A stretch of 64,000 nt of DNA, taken from Sorex araneus (taxonomy: Eukaryota > Chordata > Mammalia > Eulipotyphla > Soricidae). Positions 49,301 through 58,763 of this stretch are shown here, in pieces. The DNA lies in contig NC_073311.1 of the NCBI RefSeq assembly GCF_027595985.1, positions 49,566,963 to 49,630,962 of the forward strand. The letters run 5' to 3'. The position numbers and the translations under genes were made by a program. The notes beneath the pieces are model-generated. The model searched no databases, had not been told where the DNA came from, and saw only the letters and a program-made list of their open reading frames with translations. The stretch's first letter is position 1. Every line of letters begins with the position of its first letter.

Positions 49301-52300
49301 GTATTGTTATAAAGGACTTATTTTTTTACATGAAATATTTAGTGAACACAAGAAACATTGTTCTGCTCAGTCTAGCCTAAACTTCTTGAAAATTTCTAGG
49401 CTTAATTAAAATTAGGAAACTCAGTCTTCAATAACAATGTTGCTGTCTTTCCATGTAATCCTGTTCTAAGTGGAATATTTGCATAACACCTCTAGTACTC
49501 ACCCAGTAGAATTTAAAAGAGAATCATTAATCCATTTCCACTTCTTCTCTGATGATGAAAATGATAGTCCAATCCAAAATACTTTTCCTGTCCCTTTCAT
49601 AGTCTTTTGTATCTCATTCTAAATTAAATAAGAAATGTATAAATATTGAATCTTTATATTTATTTATAGTGTGCATAAATCTGCTAATTATCTAAAAACC
49701 CATTCAGACATCACTTCTCTATGAAGCTTTTCTAAATTCACCATCAGGATTGTTTCTCCTTTGTGAAATTTCTTTATTTATCTGTATTTAAATGGTTATA
49801 TTCATAAAATTATACCATTATTTGTTTACTTGTCTATGTAGTAACTTAGAATAAAGAATTCTTGACATTAAAGTCCCACTGCCTTTAACAAGATCTGAAG
49901 GTTTTGTTCTAGTTAGGAGGAAGAACTAATTCTAGGGGCTGAAGTGATAGCACAGAAGAGAAGGCATTTGTCTTGCACTCCGGATGTGACCCTAAAAGCC
50001 AAAAAAAAAAAAAAACAAGAACTAATTTTATTCTAGTATTTCATTTTATTATTTACCAGTTCCTTCTCATCCTGAATAAGCAGTAGCGTGGATCCGTTTC
50101 CAGAACAGTGGGATCGACTGGCCTTCCAAGAGTCTGATGTGGATGAAAAAGTCAAGCATTTCTGTCCTTGCTGTCTCCACGGTTCTGCGCAAGTTAACAG
50201 AGGGGGGCGCTCTTAAATTAGAGAAGAAATAAATACAAGTATGAGTTACACTTGTGTTCCGTCCTTTCCACTGTAACTAATCATACATACACAGGCTTGC
50301 TTTGATTTTTTTTCTCTGCCAGTCCGGAATAAAACTCAGGACCTCAGGTCAGCATGACAGCAAGTGTTTAGGGTACATGCCTTCCATTCAACCCACTTTT
50401 TTTTTTTTTTGCTTTTTGGGTCACACCTGGCGATGCACAGGGGTTACTTCCTGGCTCTGCACTCAGGAATTACCCCTGGCCGTGCTCAGGGGACCATATG
50501 GGATGCTGGGATTTGAACCCGGGTTGGCCGTGTACAAGGCAAACGCCCTACCCGCTGTGCTATCTCTCCAGCCCCCCATTCAACTCACTTGGCATCCCAA
50601 AAGATCCCTCGAGCCTGCAAGGAGTGATCCCTGAGCACAAAGTCAGGAGTAAGTCCCTGAGCACTGCTGAGTATGATCCTAAAGCCAACTAATAAACAAA
50701 GAAACAAAAGCCAACTCGGGACCTCGTAGATGCAAGGCTTGAGCTTGCTCAGAAGTCTCCTCTGCAGGCCCTGGGCAGCCATTCGTGATATGGCACAGTC
50801 AGCTTTCACCTTGCACATTTCTTAGAAAACTCAAGAATTTATTGTAATTTTTAGGGTGTTGAAACCTACTTTTAACTTGTATCAAAGTTATAAATGATTG
50901 GTCATTTCTATAGAACATAATTGAAGCTGTAGGATATTAGCATAAGAAAGATGATCAGTAATGGGAACAGTCACGTCTTCCATTGAAGACGCCGACAGAG
51001 CAGAGGGTTGGATCTGGTGGGGGGAGTCGAATCTCCTGCCGAGTTCCCTTAAACTCACCACTCACACTCCTATGATGTGGGCATCTGTAGGCAAACCACT
51101 CAAGAATGTTCAGTTAGAACATCTGCTGAAGCCGAGGTAGTGTGGGAATCCACCTCAGGGAGCAAGAAGGACTGGCTGGGGGCTAACCAGGAGCAACCCA
51201 GCGGCAGTTGGTGGTTTCACCTTCCTGACAGAGAGCCAGCTGCTGGGACAGGCTCAGGGAGGAGATCCCTGACATGACTTCTCCTCTCTCCTCGTTAATC
51301 TCCAGATACATCTGAGTTTACATGCTGCCCCTCCGTGGATGCATAATTACATGCTAATGATGCATGCAACACATGAATAAGCACGTTGTTTTTATTACAT
51401 GTGAAATTTTAGCCCCACTCTGGTCATGCTTCTCCTGCTACCTGCGTTTCCATATTCTGCTCCTTAGCTTGTTCCTTAAAACTCCTTGACCTCCAAATCT
51501 GGTAACTTCCCCTTGAGTGCTTCCATCCCCACATCAGGTGTGTTTTATTTCTTTAATAAATGTCTCTCCTATTACTTACACTGACTTGTCCTTAAATTCT
51601 TTCTGCCACAAAGACAAAAAGCTGAGGCACAGCAGGACTGACCCTACATCCACTTTTCCAGGTTTTATTGTTCTTTTTGTTTTATTTTAGTTTGGGAATA
51701 TACATGGCAATGCTCAGGGGTTACTTCAAACTTGGGAATTATGGTTGGTAGCCTGCCTCATGAGCTGGGGGAGAAGGCAGCTGGAATAGAGAAGGCATCG
51801 CTAAGTCAATGATGGTTGGAGAGAGTGCTCGAGAATGGAGATGTGTGCTGAAAGTCAGTATCTGTATTCTAAACCATAATGCCCCAAAGTAAAGAGAAGG
51901 TGTGGGGAAAATTGTCTGCCATAGTGGCAGGGGGATGGGTGGGATGTGTATTTGGGGGGATACTGGGGACATTGGTGGTGGAAAATGTGCACTGGTGGAG
52001 GATGGGTGTTCGATCATTGTTTGACTAAAACTCAAACATGAAAGCTTTGTAACTGTATCTCGTGGTGATTTAACAACTAACTAACTAAATAAAATAAAAC
52101 AAAATAAAATAAAACCTTGGGAATTATTCTTGGTTGTGTTTGGAGGACTATATGTGGTGCCTTGGATTGAACTTAGTTGGTCATGTGCAAGATAAGCAAC
52201 CTACCCACTGTACAGTCTCTCCAGCCCCAAAGGTACCACCCTTCCATCCAGCAGGAACCTCAGAATTCAACTTTTCCTCCTCACTGAATCTTTCCTCCAA

Positions 52301-55300
52301 GAACACAACGAACCTATTTCTTCCAGCAGAAGCAACATCTTTTTCTAGATCCAGGAGACTTTGATTTGTTCAGTCAAAGACCAAGAGTTTCCCCTGTATT
52401 CTTGGAGACGGGGCTAATGCACAGCCTGAGCAGATCAATTGGGATTAAGTTGTCCTGGTGGCTGCTGTGGCCAACTGGTAAGGGAACTTTCCATCCAGGA
52501 CCTCCTCTACTTTTATGAACAAACTCAGTCAGCTCTCTGCTGGCACATTCAAAATGAAAAACAACCCAACCATGAATGACTTTGTAATTTTATGACTAAA
52601 TAAAAAAATTAACTGAACAAAAAAATAAAAATAAATTAAAAAATAAAATGATCTTATGAACAGTTATAAAAAACATCCTGAAAAACAAAAACATTTCATT
52701 TCCTAAATTAATGACATATGCCATGACAGAAAAATCATAAATCTCTAATTGTCATATTACATTATATATATTTATTTTACGTGATCCATTGAACAATCTT
52801 TTTGGCGATTTTTGGTTTTATGTCTATATATACATATACATATATATACACACACATATATATATGTGCATGTTTGTTTATATCAGTGTGTCTGTGTGTG
52901 AAATATGTGTGTATCAGTGTCTAACTGTGTGTAAGATAATGTGTGTGTATCAGTGTGTGTGTGAGAGAGATGTGTGTGTGTGTGTGTGTGAGTGTGTAGC
53001 ATTTTCTGAAGGGTTTTCTATTTTAAAAATCTTTCCTCTTTAGAGATTGCATGTACTTTTCTCCTGGAAGGGAGCAAATGATGCCTTCATAACCATGCCA
53101 CCATACCCCGAGCCAGGCTGTTTCACTCAGGGCGCCCCAGAGTGGGGCGGGTGAGACCCCTCCCCACCCCAAGGGACCCAGTCCCAGCAGCTGAAAACTT
53201 CCACAACTCAGATGCCGCCACACTCACAGTCTCTCCCCACACGCTGGGGCAGAGCCTCACTCACAAGTGCATTTATTCATAGACCGCGCTATACTTCAAA
53301 CCAAACACTCTACCCATACTCCAGGATTACTGCACCACATTAGACAGGGTTCAAAATAGGAGGCAACCAAACTTAGAGGGAAGTATACATTTTCTTACAG
53401 ATATATATGTATATGTATATGTATATATATATATATATAAAACATACAAGGCTCAAGCATTAACAACATGTTAGCGATTTCTTACAGAATGGCTTAATGG
53501 CCCCCCTGGATGAAATATAAAAATCCTCACACTCCTTACTCTAAGGATACTTTTTTCTAGCATTCTCAGCAGATTTTCATAACAAACAATACAAAACGTA
53601 TTATTTTGGTTCTACTTCGGGGCTGGGATTGGGGTTTGGGATGGAAACATCTGAAATATGGTGGTGGGAAGGTGTAATGGTGGTGGGATTGCTGTTTGAA
53701 TATTAAATGTAATAAAATATGGTGAACTACTTTATAAAATAAAATAATTTAAAAAATTCAAAAATAAATTCTTCCTCAGTAATAATGATCACACAAATCA
53801 TATATACTCTTAGAGTCATTCAATGTAGTGTCTATACAAACAGACACTGCTTGCTATGGCAAGATTAATATCTCAACAATGTGCAATCAGATTACAGAAT
53901 TAATTTTGAGTTCTATTCATTAATTCAGACAAACTTTAACTACATTTATTATGTCTATTAAAATCATCAAGTACCCTACTGTACATCTAATTTACTTTCA
54001 ACTTGATTCTTGACTATTAGCTATTGAATATGCTGGCAGCTGCTTTTCATGAGATACCAAACACTGCTGGTCAATATCACAGGCTCTGTGAGTTCTAGGA
54101 GATGTTCAGGGGCCAGGGGTACATGTACAAGGCCCTGAACTCAGTGCTTGGAACCATACATTCCTTGAACACCAGAGGGTATGGTTCTAGAGCTCTCTAT
54201 GTACCTCCAGATGGGATGATCCGTGTCCCTCACTGCCAGGCCCCAACACAGAACCATCCATCCAACCCCGTTGTCCCAGTATTGCTAAATCTTTCCCTCA
54301 AGCTCTCTAAGCACTACTCGGAAGTGCCCCCTCCACCCTGCACCACCCTTTTGACCAAAAGATATCATAGACTCTGAAGTCACACAGCTCATGTGCAATT
54401 CACAGTGTCACTACTGCTAGCTGTAGAACCCCGTGAAATGTCATACATGCTTTGCATATCCCCGTTTTGTGAAACAGGAAATCACAGGTTTGGTATCATC
54501 TTAACCAAGCCCTGTTATGACCCTAATTAAAGAATTACATGACATGCACCAGTGCCAGTTGCTCCTCTTAAGAAACACAGTCACAGAATTACCTGTTGTG
54601 TTCTTCCTGCTCTCTAGAACATGTTTTTCCATTGATGATTTTTGTCTTAACGTGACTAGGAAATAAGGAAAAATGGTTATGATTAAATGTTTAAACGCTA
54701 GGTGAAATGAGTGTATTAATCAATTTAGGAAAATAAGTGATCTTAAGCTTGAATATGAAGAAAAATAACAGTAATAGCACTGTTGTTAAGAAGATCTAGT
54801 TAGAAGACGGATTACAGGGAAAAGAAAAATCATGGGACCAGTGAGCTCATGCAGACATAGAATTCTTCATTCTATGAAGAACATTAGAAGAATTAGGAAT
54901 AAAAATGAAAGACTGAAGTTAGCAAACTGATGGACTCTCAGTATCACTAAATCATTGTCCTCTAGTGTTATCTCATTGATGTTCCACTAAGTTTAGGGTG
55001 CCCAAATTATTTTTTGATGTTCCATGTCTTCTGCTAAATAGAAGAATTTTGAATCATCAGTTACACTTTTAAACTGCTTATAGTAGTTTACCATGTGAGA
55101 CTGTATATAATGCATATCCCACAGGAGAGATTTCTTGATGCAGTTTGGAACGGAAAATATTTTTTAAAAAACCTGTCCATAATGGAACTGGTTTTTTTTT
55201 TTTTTGTTTGTTTGTTTGTTTGTTTTATTGAGTTTTTCTCCTGCTTTTCTTGTGGGTTCAGGATGGAAATGTGGGAAATATAACTAGTGGTGCTTAGGAT

Positions 55301-58300
55301 TACTCCTGGTTCTGCACACACAGGTCACTTCTAAAGGGCTGAGAGGGCCTTATGTGGTGTCAGGGATAAAATCCGAATTGACTGTTGTTCATGTGAAGCA
55401 CCCTGCCTGTTGTACTAACACCTAGTGATGTTTGAAGTTCTTGGAATACATGTGAATTATGAAGAACATCAGGAAAATCAGGAAGAAAAACGAAAGACTG
55501 AACTTTGCAAACTGATGGGCTCTCAGTATCACTAAATCATCATCTCTAGTTTTATCTCATTAATCTTCCACTAAGTTTAGGGAGCCCAAATTATATTTTG
55601 ATGCTCTGTTTGTGACAAAGTTAGAGTAAATATTCTTTTAAAAAAAAGAGGTCTTTAATCACTTACCTGAAACACTAAACCTGATTGCAAACAGGATAAT
55701 AATAATAATAATAATCAAAGCACAGCCAAATTTCAGTTGAAATTGGTGCTTGCACAAACTTTGGCAGATATCTGGGAAGTTAAGAAAATGTCAATGGTTA
55801 ATGCATTGGGTTCATCTGGTTCAAAAAGAAGATTGTTAGGATCATAGTGAACAACTGGTCACAGTCTACAACACTTATGAGTCTTCTTTTGAGTCTCACA
55901 AGATGATTCTTAGATCTAATTGAAAACTTTCTCATTGATTGAATCAAATATTTATATTTTTTTATGCATGAACAGTTGCTCCAAGAATCAAGTAACACAC
56001 AAAGATGGTATTTTTAAGTTGTACACAAAAATGAATCACATGAGTTATTATAGGAACTGCGTCAAAGAAAATTCTCTAAAAAATGAAGGCTTTTAGAAGC
56101 TGGAAGGGAAGTACAGGGATTAAGGTGCCTGTCTAGATCTTATCCTTGGTTCTGTCCCTAGCATTATAGAGTTTCCAGAGCTGGGCTAGCTCTGGAAACT
56201 CCCTGAGGGCTTCCAGAGTTGCCCAGAAAATCCCAGCATCACAGGGCCCAGAGGCAGTACCCTCTTGATGCCTTTTTATTGAATAGCAGCCTTTCGAGCT
56301 GAGAATCACTAATGGGGCCCTGTATCTCCCAAGCACTACTTGAAAAAACCATCACCTCAAAAGAAAGATCTTTATTAATTTTAGATATGCTTTTGAGGTT
56401 TTATTCTTTGCCAAGGATTACTTTTTATGATCTATATAATTCTACTCTTCAAAATGAATTCTTCTGTTTTATTGTTTTCTAGAACCATCATTTCCAACTT
56501 GGGCCAAAACTGTGTTAGACTTGTAAGAGTATTTCTTGTGTGGTTGTGGGGAAATAACTCAAAAGACTAAAGCACTTTTGAGATCAATTCTGAAAATCAC
56601 TCCTTTCCTCAAAAACCAGTGAGTATAACCTCTGAGCACAGCCTGATGTGACTCAAAAGTCAAGTCTACAACAAGGAAGTTTCCTCTGCCCCTCTCAGAG
56701 AGCCTGGCAAGCTACTGAGAGTATCTCGCCCCCATGGCAGATCCTGACAAGCTACCCGTGGTGTATTCAATATGCCAAAAACAGTAACAACAAGTCTCAC
56801 AATGGAGACATTACTGGTGCCTGCTTGAGCACATCGATGAGCAACAGGATGACAGTGACAGCTCATATTCATGAGAAGAATATATTAATAAAATAAGATC
56901 ATTAATGAGATCATTAAATAATATACTTAAAATATATACTTAAAAATATACTTAAAAATATACTTAAATATACTTTAAGTATATTTAAGTATACTTAATT
57001 AAGTATATTTAAGTATACTTAAATGAAGTATACTTAAATGAAGTATACTTAAATATACTTAAAAAAATACTTAAAAAAATATCCTTAAGCATCACTGTCA
57101 CTGTCATCCCGTTGTTCATCGATTTGTTCCAGCGAGCACCAGTAATGTCTCTCATTGAGAGACTTATTGTTACTGTCTTTGGCATATCCAATACGCATGG
57201 GTAGCTTGCCCGGCTCTACCGTGCGGGCTCCATAATCTCGGTAGCTTGCCGGGCTCTCCAAGAGGGGCGGAGGAATCGAACATGAGTCCACCACGTGAAA
57301 GGCGAATGCCCTACCGCTGTGCTATCGCTCCAGCCCAAAATAAGTATATTAATGAAAATAAATGAATCACATTTTGATCATTTTATCAATTTATCTACCA
57401 ACATTTTGATTCTTTGCTTCTAGATATCCTTCAAAACCTGAATTTTGTAGAGGAAATAAAAAAAGAGAAGGTACTGATAAAAGTCTTGTATAACATTGGA
57501 CCACAATTTCCAAAGTTCTATTAGCTCTGATTGGAATTATTCTGATAAAGTACACTCCCGGTTTTCTACTTGAGGTGTTTAAATAGCTCCTATACCTATT
57601 ATATAGTACTAATGCCCCCTGTGTTCCCATTTGTTTGTAATATGTTGTATCTATTATAATTGTAACTTCTAAACTATTTTTAGTGTCAAAGGTGTTTATA
57701 AGCAAAAGTCTAGTCCTCTAATGTCAGATTACTTATATATAACATATAAATAATTTTTGATATTATTTTTCTTTCTATATTTTTCTAGTATTTCTTAAAA
57801 TAAATGTTCACATTCTTTTAATCACTTGTTAAATTTTTAGTATCATACATCAAAATGTTGTCCTTTATTTTCTTTTATGCTCCAGAACATTTTTCTATTG
57901 TCTCCAGTAATTAAGAGTGCAATCCAGTTCATAACAGTTGCTCTTGGTCTCTTCTATTAATACATTCAATTAGGAGTTTCCATTTCCAAAATTATTCTAT
58001 AGAGATGTAATTTGGGGTAGCTACATGAGATAAAAACTTATGGCAGGAAACAGATCATCCATTAGTTTCAAGGTCGTGATATTGAGACAGTCCTTGGGAG
58101 GTGGGAAATAGGAAAAGATACCCAGAGTCTAACGCCTATGAGAAAAACAAACTCTTAGAAGATGCTTATTATTAAAGAAAGTGACCAGTGTTTCCCTAAA
58201 AGTTATGTCTAAAGTATTCCTCTGTTCATGCATATAAAATATTTTTTCACAATATTCTATCCATGGTTCATCAAAAGAAGTGAAATTTACTTTCAACAGC

Positions 58301-58763
58301 GATATCAATAAAAAAATCTAAAAGTTGTGTTCTTTTCTGTACATTTTATCTAGAGACATTTATGCTAGATGTGCATAATATTAATATAAGGCTGTTGGTC
58401 ATCTTTATTTTTATTTATTATTTTTGGGCCATACCACATCCAGCCATGGTCAGGACTTACTCCTGCCTCTTTGCTCAGGGATCACTCCTGGTGGACTTGG
58501 GGAACGATGTGGGATTCTTGAGATCAAACCCGAGTAGGCTGCGTGCAGTCAGAGCCCTACCCACTGTAGTATTGCTCCAGCCCCTACTGCTCACCTTTGT
58601 AACAATGATTTAAATTCATAAATTTAGGAGATCAAACCTAACCTGAGAACTGTACTAAGAGCAAAGAAAACTTAAAGCACTTACTCTGAGGAGGAGATGG
58701 AGATGAACTTTCAAGGCCAGAATTCCTACGTGGGTTTGAATTAACATATGTTGCCTGGTCCAT
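46202..58763 (-). CDS. KLRB1: KLRB1 (CD161/NKR-P1) NK-cell receptor, complete; complement join of 58763-58685, 55771-55667, 54655-54593, 50211-50057, 49618-49503, 46349-46202
   Basis: Type II C-type lectin-like receptor of NK and T cells; in other mammals it binds CLEC2D/Clr ligands. Six exons join with phases 1, 1, 1, 0, 2 and no stop, giving 221 residues (human 225). Order: tail MDQATYVNSNPRRNSGLESS; membrane segment FGCALIIIIIIILFAI; stalk QKSSMEKHV with NTT sequon; lectin domain with TCAEPW, GQKCLTFSS, LLLIQDEKEL, VFWIGLSFS, KKWKWIND, LKILGDATENSC and IKFICQKELYPV. Six canonical lectin cysteines (TC, KC, HC, SC, NC, IC) are present. Near-identical landmarks in human KLRB1: ESSSPS, HQF.LK, QKSS.EK, TTERP, SEK.WKWIN, GDA.ENSC, ICQKEL. 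Odd points: the tail tyrosine lacks an ITIM leucine at +3, the membrane core is a seven-isoleucine run, and an arginine follows it. It is convergent with the CLEC2D-like gene. Confidence 0.96.
46350..48198. other. KLRB1 intron 5, left part
   Basis: Intronic, mostly unassigned. 47090-47330 may be an old LTR-like repeat. Confidence 0.4.
48200..48470 (-). mobile_element. L1 3' end fragment with (TC)n
   Basis: TTATTGAATCAGTGTATGAT, CAAAGCTGTTCATGATTGGG, CACCCATCCCTCTTCCA and a CTCTCT-rich stretch at 48370-48447. In KLRB1 intron 5. Confidence 0.75.
48780..49285 (+). mobile_element. Old SINE, (CAGA)n and L1 3' end
   Basis: Old SINE-like 48780-49015 (GAGTTTGATCCCTGGCACTG). CAGA repeat 49047-49090. 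L1 3' end 49095-49285 (GGTGGAGGGACGGGTGTTGG, ATCTCACAGTGATTCAATG). All in KLRB1 intron 5. Confidence 0.7.
49503..49618 (-). CDS. KLRB1: KLRB1 exon 5: middle of lectin domain
   Basis: 116 bp with acceptor TTTAATTTAG and donor ACTGG|GTGAGT. It encodes NEIQKTMKGTGKVFWIGL, SFSSSEKKWKWINDS, LLNST. This is the WIGL and WKWIN exon of the KLR fold. It ends two bases into a glycine codon completed by exon 6. Confidence 0.94.
49934..50015 (+). mobile_element. SINE with internal deletion, next to KLRB1 exon 4
   Basis: GGGGCTGAAGTGATAGCACA, CTTGCACTCCGGATGTGACC, AAAAGCC and an A tail. It ends about 40 bp from the exon 4 donor. Flanking AAGAACTAATT (49921, 50018) is a target duplication. Confidence 0.85.
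50057..50211 (-). CDS. KLRB1: KLRB1 exon 4: first part of lectin domain
   Basis: 155 bp with acceptor AATTTAAG|AG and donor GAACTG|GTAAAT. It encodes RPPLLTCAEPWRQQGQKC, LTFSSTSDSWKASRSHC, then SGNGSTLLLIQDEKEL. Matches human RPGLLNC...REKCLLFS...LLLIRDKDEL. The NGS sequon is not in the human sequence I compare with. The donor +4/+5 (AA) is weak but the phase to exon 5 fits. Confidence 0.93.
50397..50577 (-). mobile_element. SINE, full length
   Basis: T-rich tail, GCTTTTTGGGTCACACCTGG through GCTGTGCTATCTCTCCAGCC. Flanked by CATTCAACCCACTT / CATTCAACTCACTT. In KLRB1 intron 3. Confidence 0.92.
50590..50715 (+). repeat. Partial SINE
   Basis: GGAGTGATCCCTGAGCACAA to GAGTATGATCCTAAAGCC with an A-rich end. 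Confidence 0.6.
50716..51265. other. KLRB1 intron 3, unassigned part
   Basis: No exon or named repeat. Confidence 0.4.
51268..51650 (+). mobile_element. Possible LTR
   Basis: CT-rich sequence with TTTCTTTAATAAATGTCTCT and then TTAAATTCTTTCTGCC, like an R/U5 region. Boundaries TG...CA are possible but I see no clear duplication. Confidence 0.4.
51660..52230 (-). mobile_element. SINE split by an L1 3' end
   Basis: Left part 51680-51742 (GGCAATGCTCAGGGGTTACT) and right part 52116-52230 (GGATTGAACTTAGTTGG, ACAGTCTCTCCAGCCCC) are one antisense SINE. Confidence 0.85.
51743..52115 (+). mobile_element. 5'-truncated L1 3' end inside a SINE
   Basis: GGTGGTGGAAAATGTGCACT, CTCGTGGTGATTTAACAACT and (AAAT) tail. 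Target duplication CTTGGGAATTAT at 51731-51742 and 52116-52127. Confidence 0.85.
52231..53039. other. KLRB1 intron 3, unassigned part and TA/GT repeats
   Basis: 52755-52870 is TA-rich; 52880-53000 is GT-rich. The rest is unassigned. Confidence 0.45.
53200..53760 (+). repeat. Interspersed element with internal (AT)n, same family as 63.4-64 kb
   Basis: AACAACATGTTAGCGATTTC, GGGGCTGGGATTGGGGTTTG, GGGATGGAAACATC and AATGGTGGTGGGATT match, in reverse, the element at 63440-64000; both hold an AT repeat at the same place (53402-53440, 63750-63790). Confidence 0.65.
53761..54590. other. KLRB1 intron 3, right part
   Basis: 54098-54330 contains an old SINE-like stretch (AAGGCCCTGAACTCAGTGCT). The rest is unassigned. 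Confidence 0.45.
54593..54655 (-). CDS. KLRB1: KLRB1 exon 3: stalk
   Basis: 63 bp with acceptor TTTCCTAG and donor ACAG|GTAATT. It encodes (V)TLRQKSSMEKHVLESRKNTT followed by a split glutamate codon. QKSS.EK and the NTT sequon match the human stalk. Confidence 0.93.
54656..55666. other. KLRB1 intron 2 with an old SINE and a local duplication
   Basis: 55190-55430 is a diverged antisense SINE. The sequences at 54875-55010 and 55455-55610 (AAAGACTGAA, GCAAACTGATGG, CTCTCAGTATCACTAAATCA) are similar over about 130 bp on either side of it: an intron duplication around the SINE. Confidence 0.65.
55667..55771 (-). CDS. KLRB1: KLRB1 exon 2: transmembrane segment
   Basis: 105 bp, phase 1 at both ends, acceptor ACTTCCCAG, donor TTTCAG|GTAAGTG. 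It encodes ICQSLCKHQFQLKFG, then CALIIIIIIILFAIRFSVS. Human has VCQGSPWHQFALKLSCAG here, so identity is clear. Six ATT codons plus ATC give seven consecutive isoleucines. The CxCP Lck-binding motif of activating rodent NKR-P1 is not present. Confidence 0.94.
55772..56640. other. KLRB1 intron 1, left part
   Basis: 56105-56340 is an old SINE-like stretch with a short inverted repeat (TTTCCAGAGCTGGG / TAGCTCTGGAAA at 56170-56200). The rest is unassigned. Confidence 0.4.
56650..56868 (+). mobile_element. Second-type SINE, 5' truncated
   Basis: AGAGAGCCTGGCAAGCTACT, ATATGCCAAAAACAGTAACA and GACATTACTGGTGCCTGCTT. In KLRB1 intron 1. Confidence 0.85.
56915..57080. repeat. AT-rich palindromic repeat of TATACTTAA units
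   Basis: About 165 bp made only of words such as ATACTTAA and TTAAGTAT in both orientations, centred near 56998 on TACTTAATTAAGTA. It lies between two second-type SINEs in opposite orientation. Confidence 0.85.
57095..57336 (-). mobile_element. Second-type SINE, full length
   Basis: Head GGGCTGGAGCGATAGCACAG on the - strand, then TTCGATTCCTCCGCCCCTCT, GAGCCGGGCAAGCTACCC, TGCCAAAGACAGTAACAATA, ending GGGATGACAGTGACAGTG. Confidence 0.92.
57337..58400. other. KLRB1 intron 1, AT-rich unassigned part
   Basis: No exon or named repeat. Confidence 0.4.
58405..58583 (-). mobile_element. SINE, diverged
   Basis: TTTTTGGGCCATACCACATC through TGTAGTATTGCTCCAGCCCC. It lies 100 bp inside KLRB1 intron 1 from exon 1. 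Confidence 0.85.
58685..58763 (-). CDS. KLRB1: KLRB1 exon 1: start codon and cytoplasmic tail
   Basis: ATG at 58763-58761; the exon encodes MDQATYVNSNPRRNSGLESS followed by SPSPPQ and ends one base into a codon before donor GTAAGTG. It aligns with human KLRB1 MDQQAIYAELN...GPESSSPS. The human AIYAEL motif is replaced by ATYVNS, so there is no leucine or valine at +3. No TATA box is obvious upstream. Confidence 0.93.
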
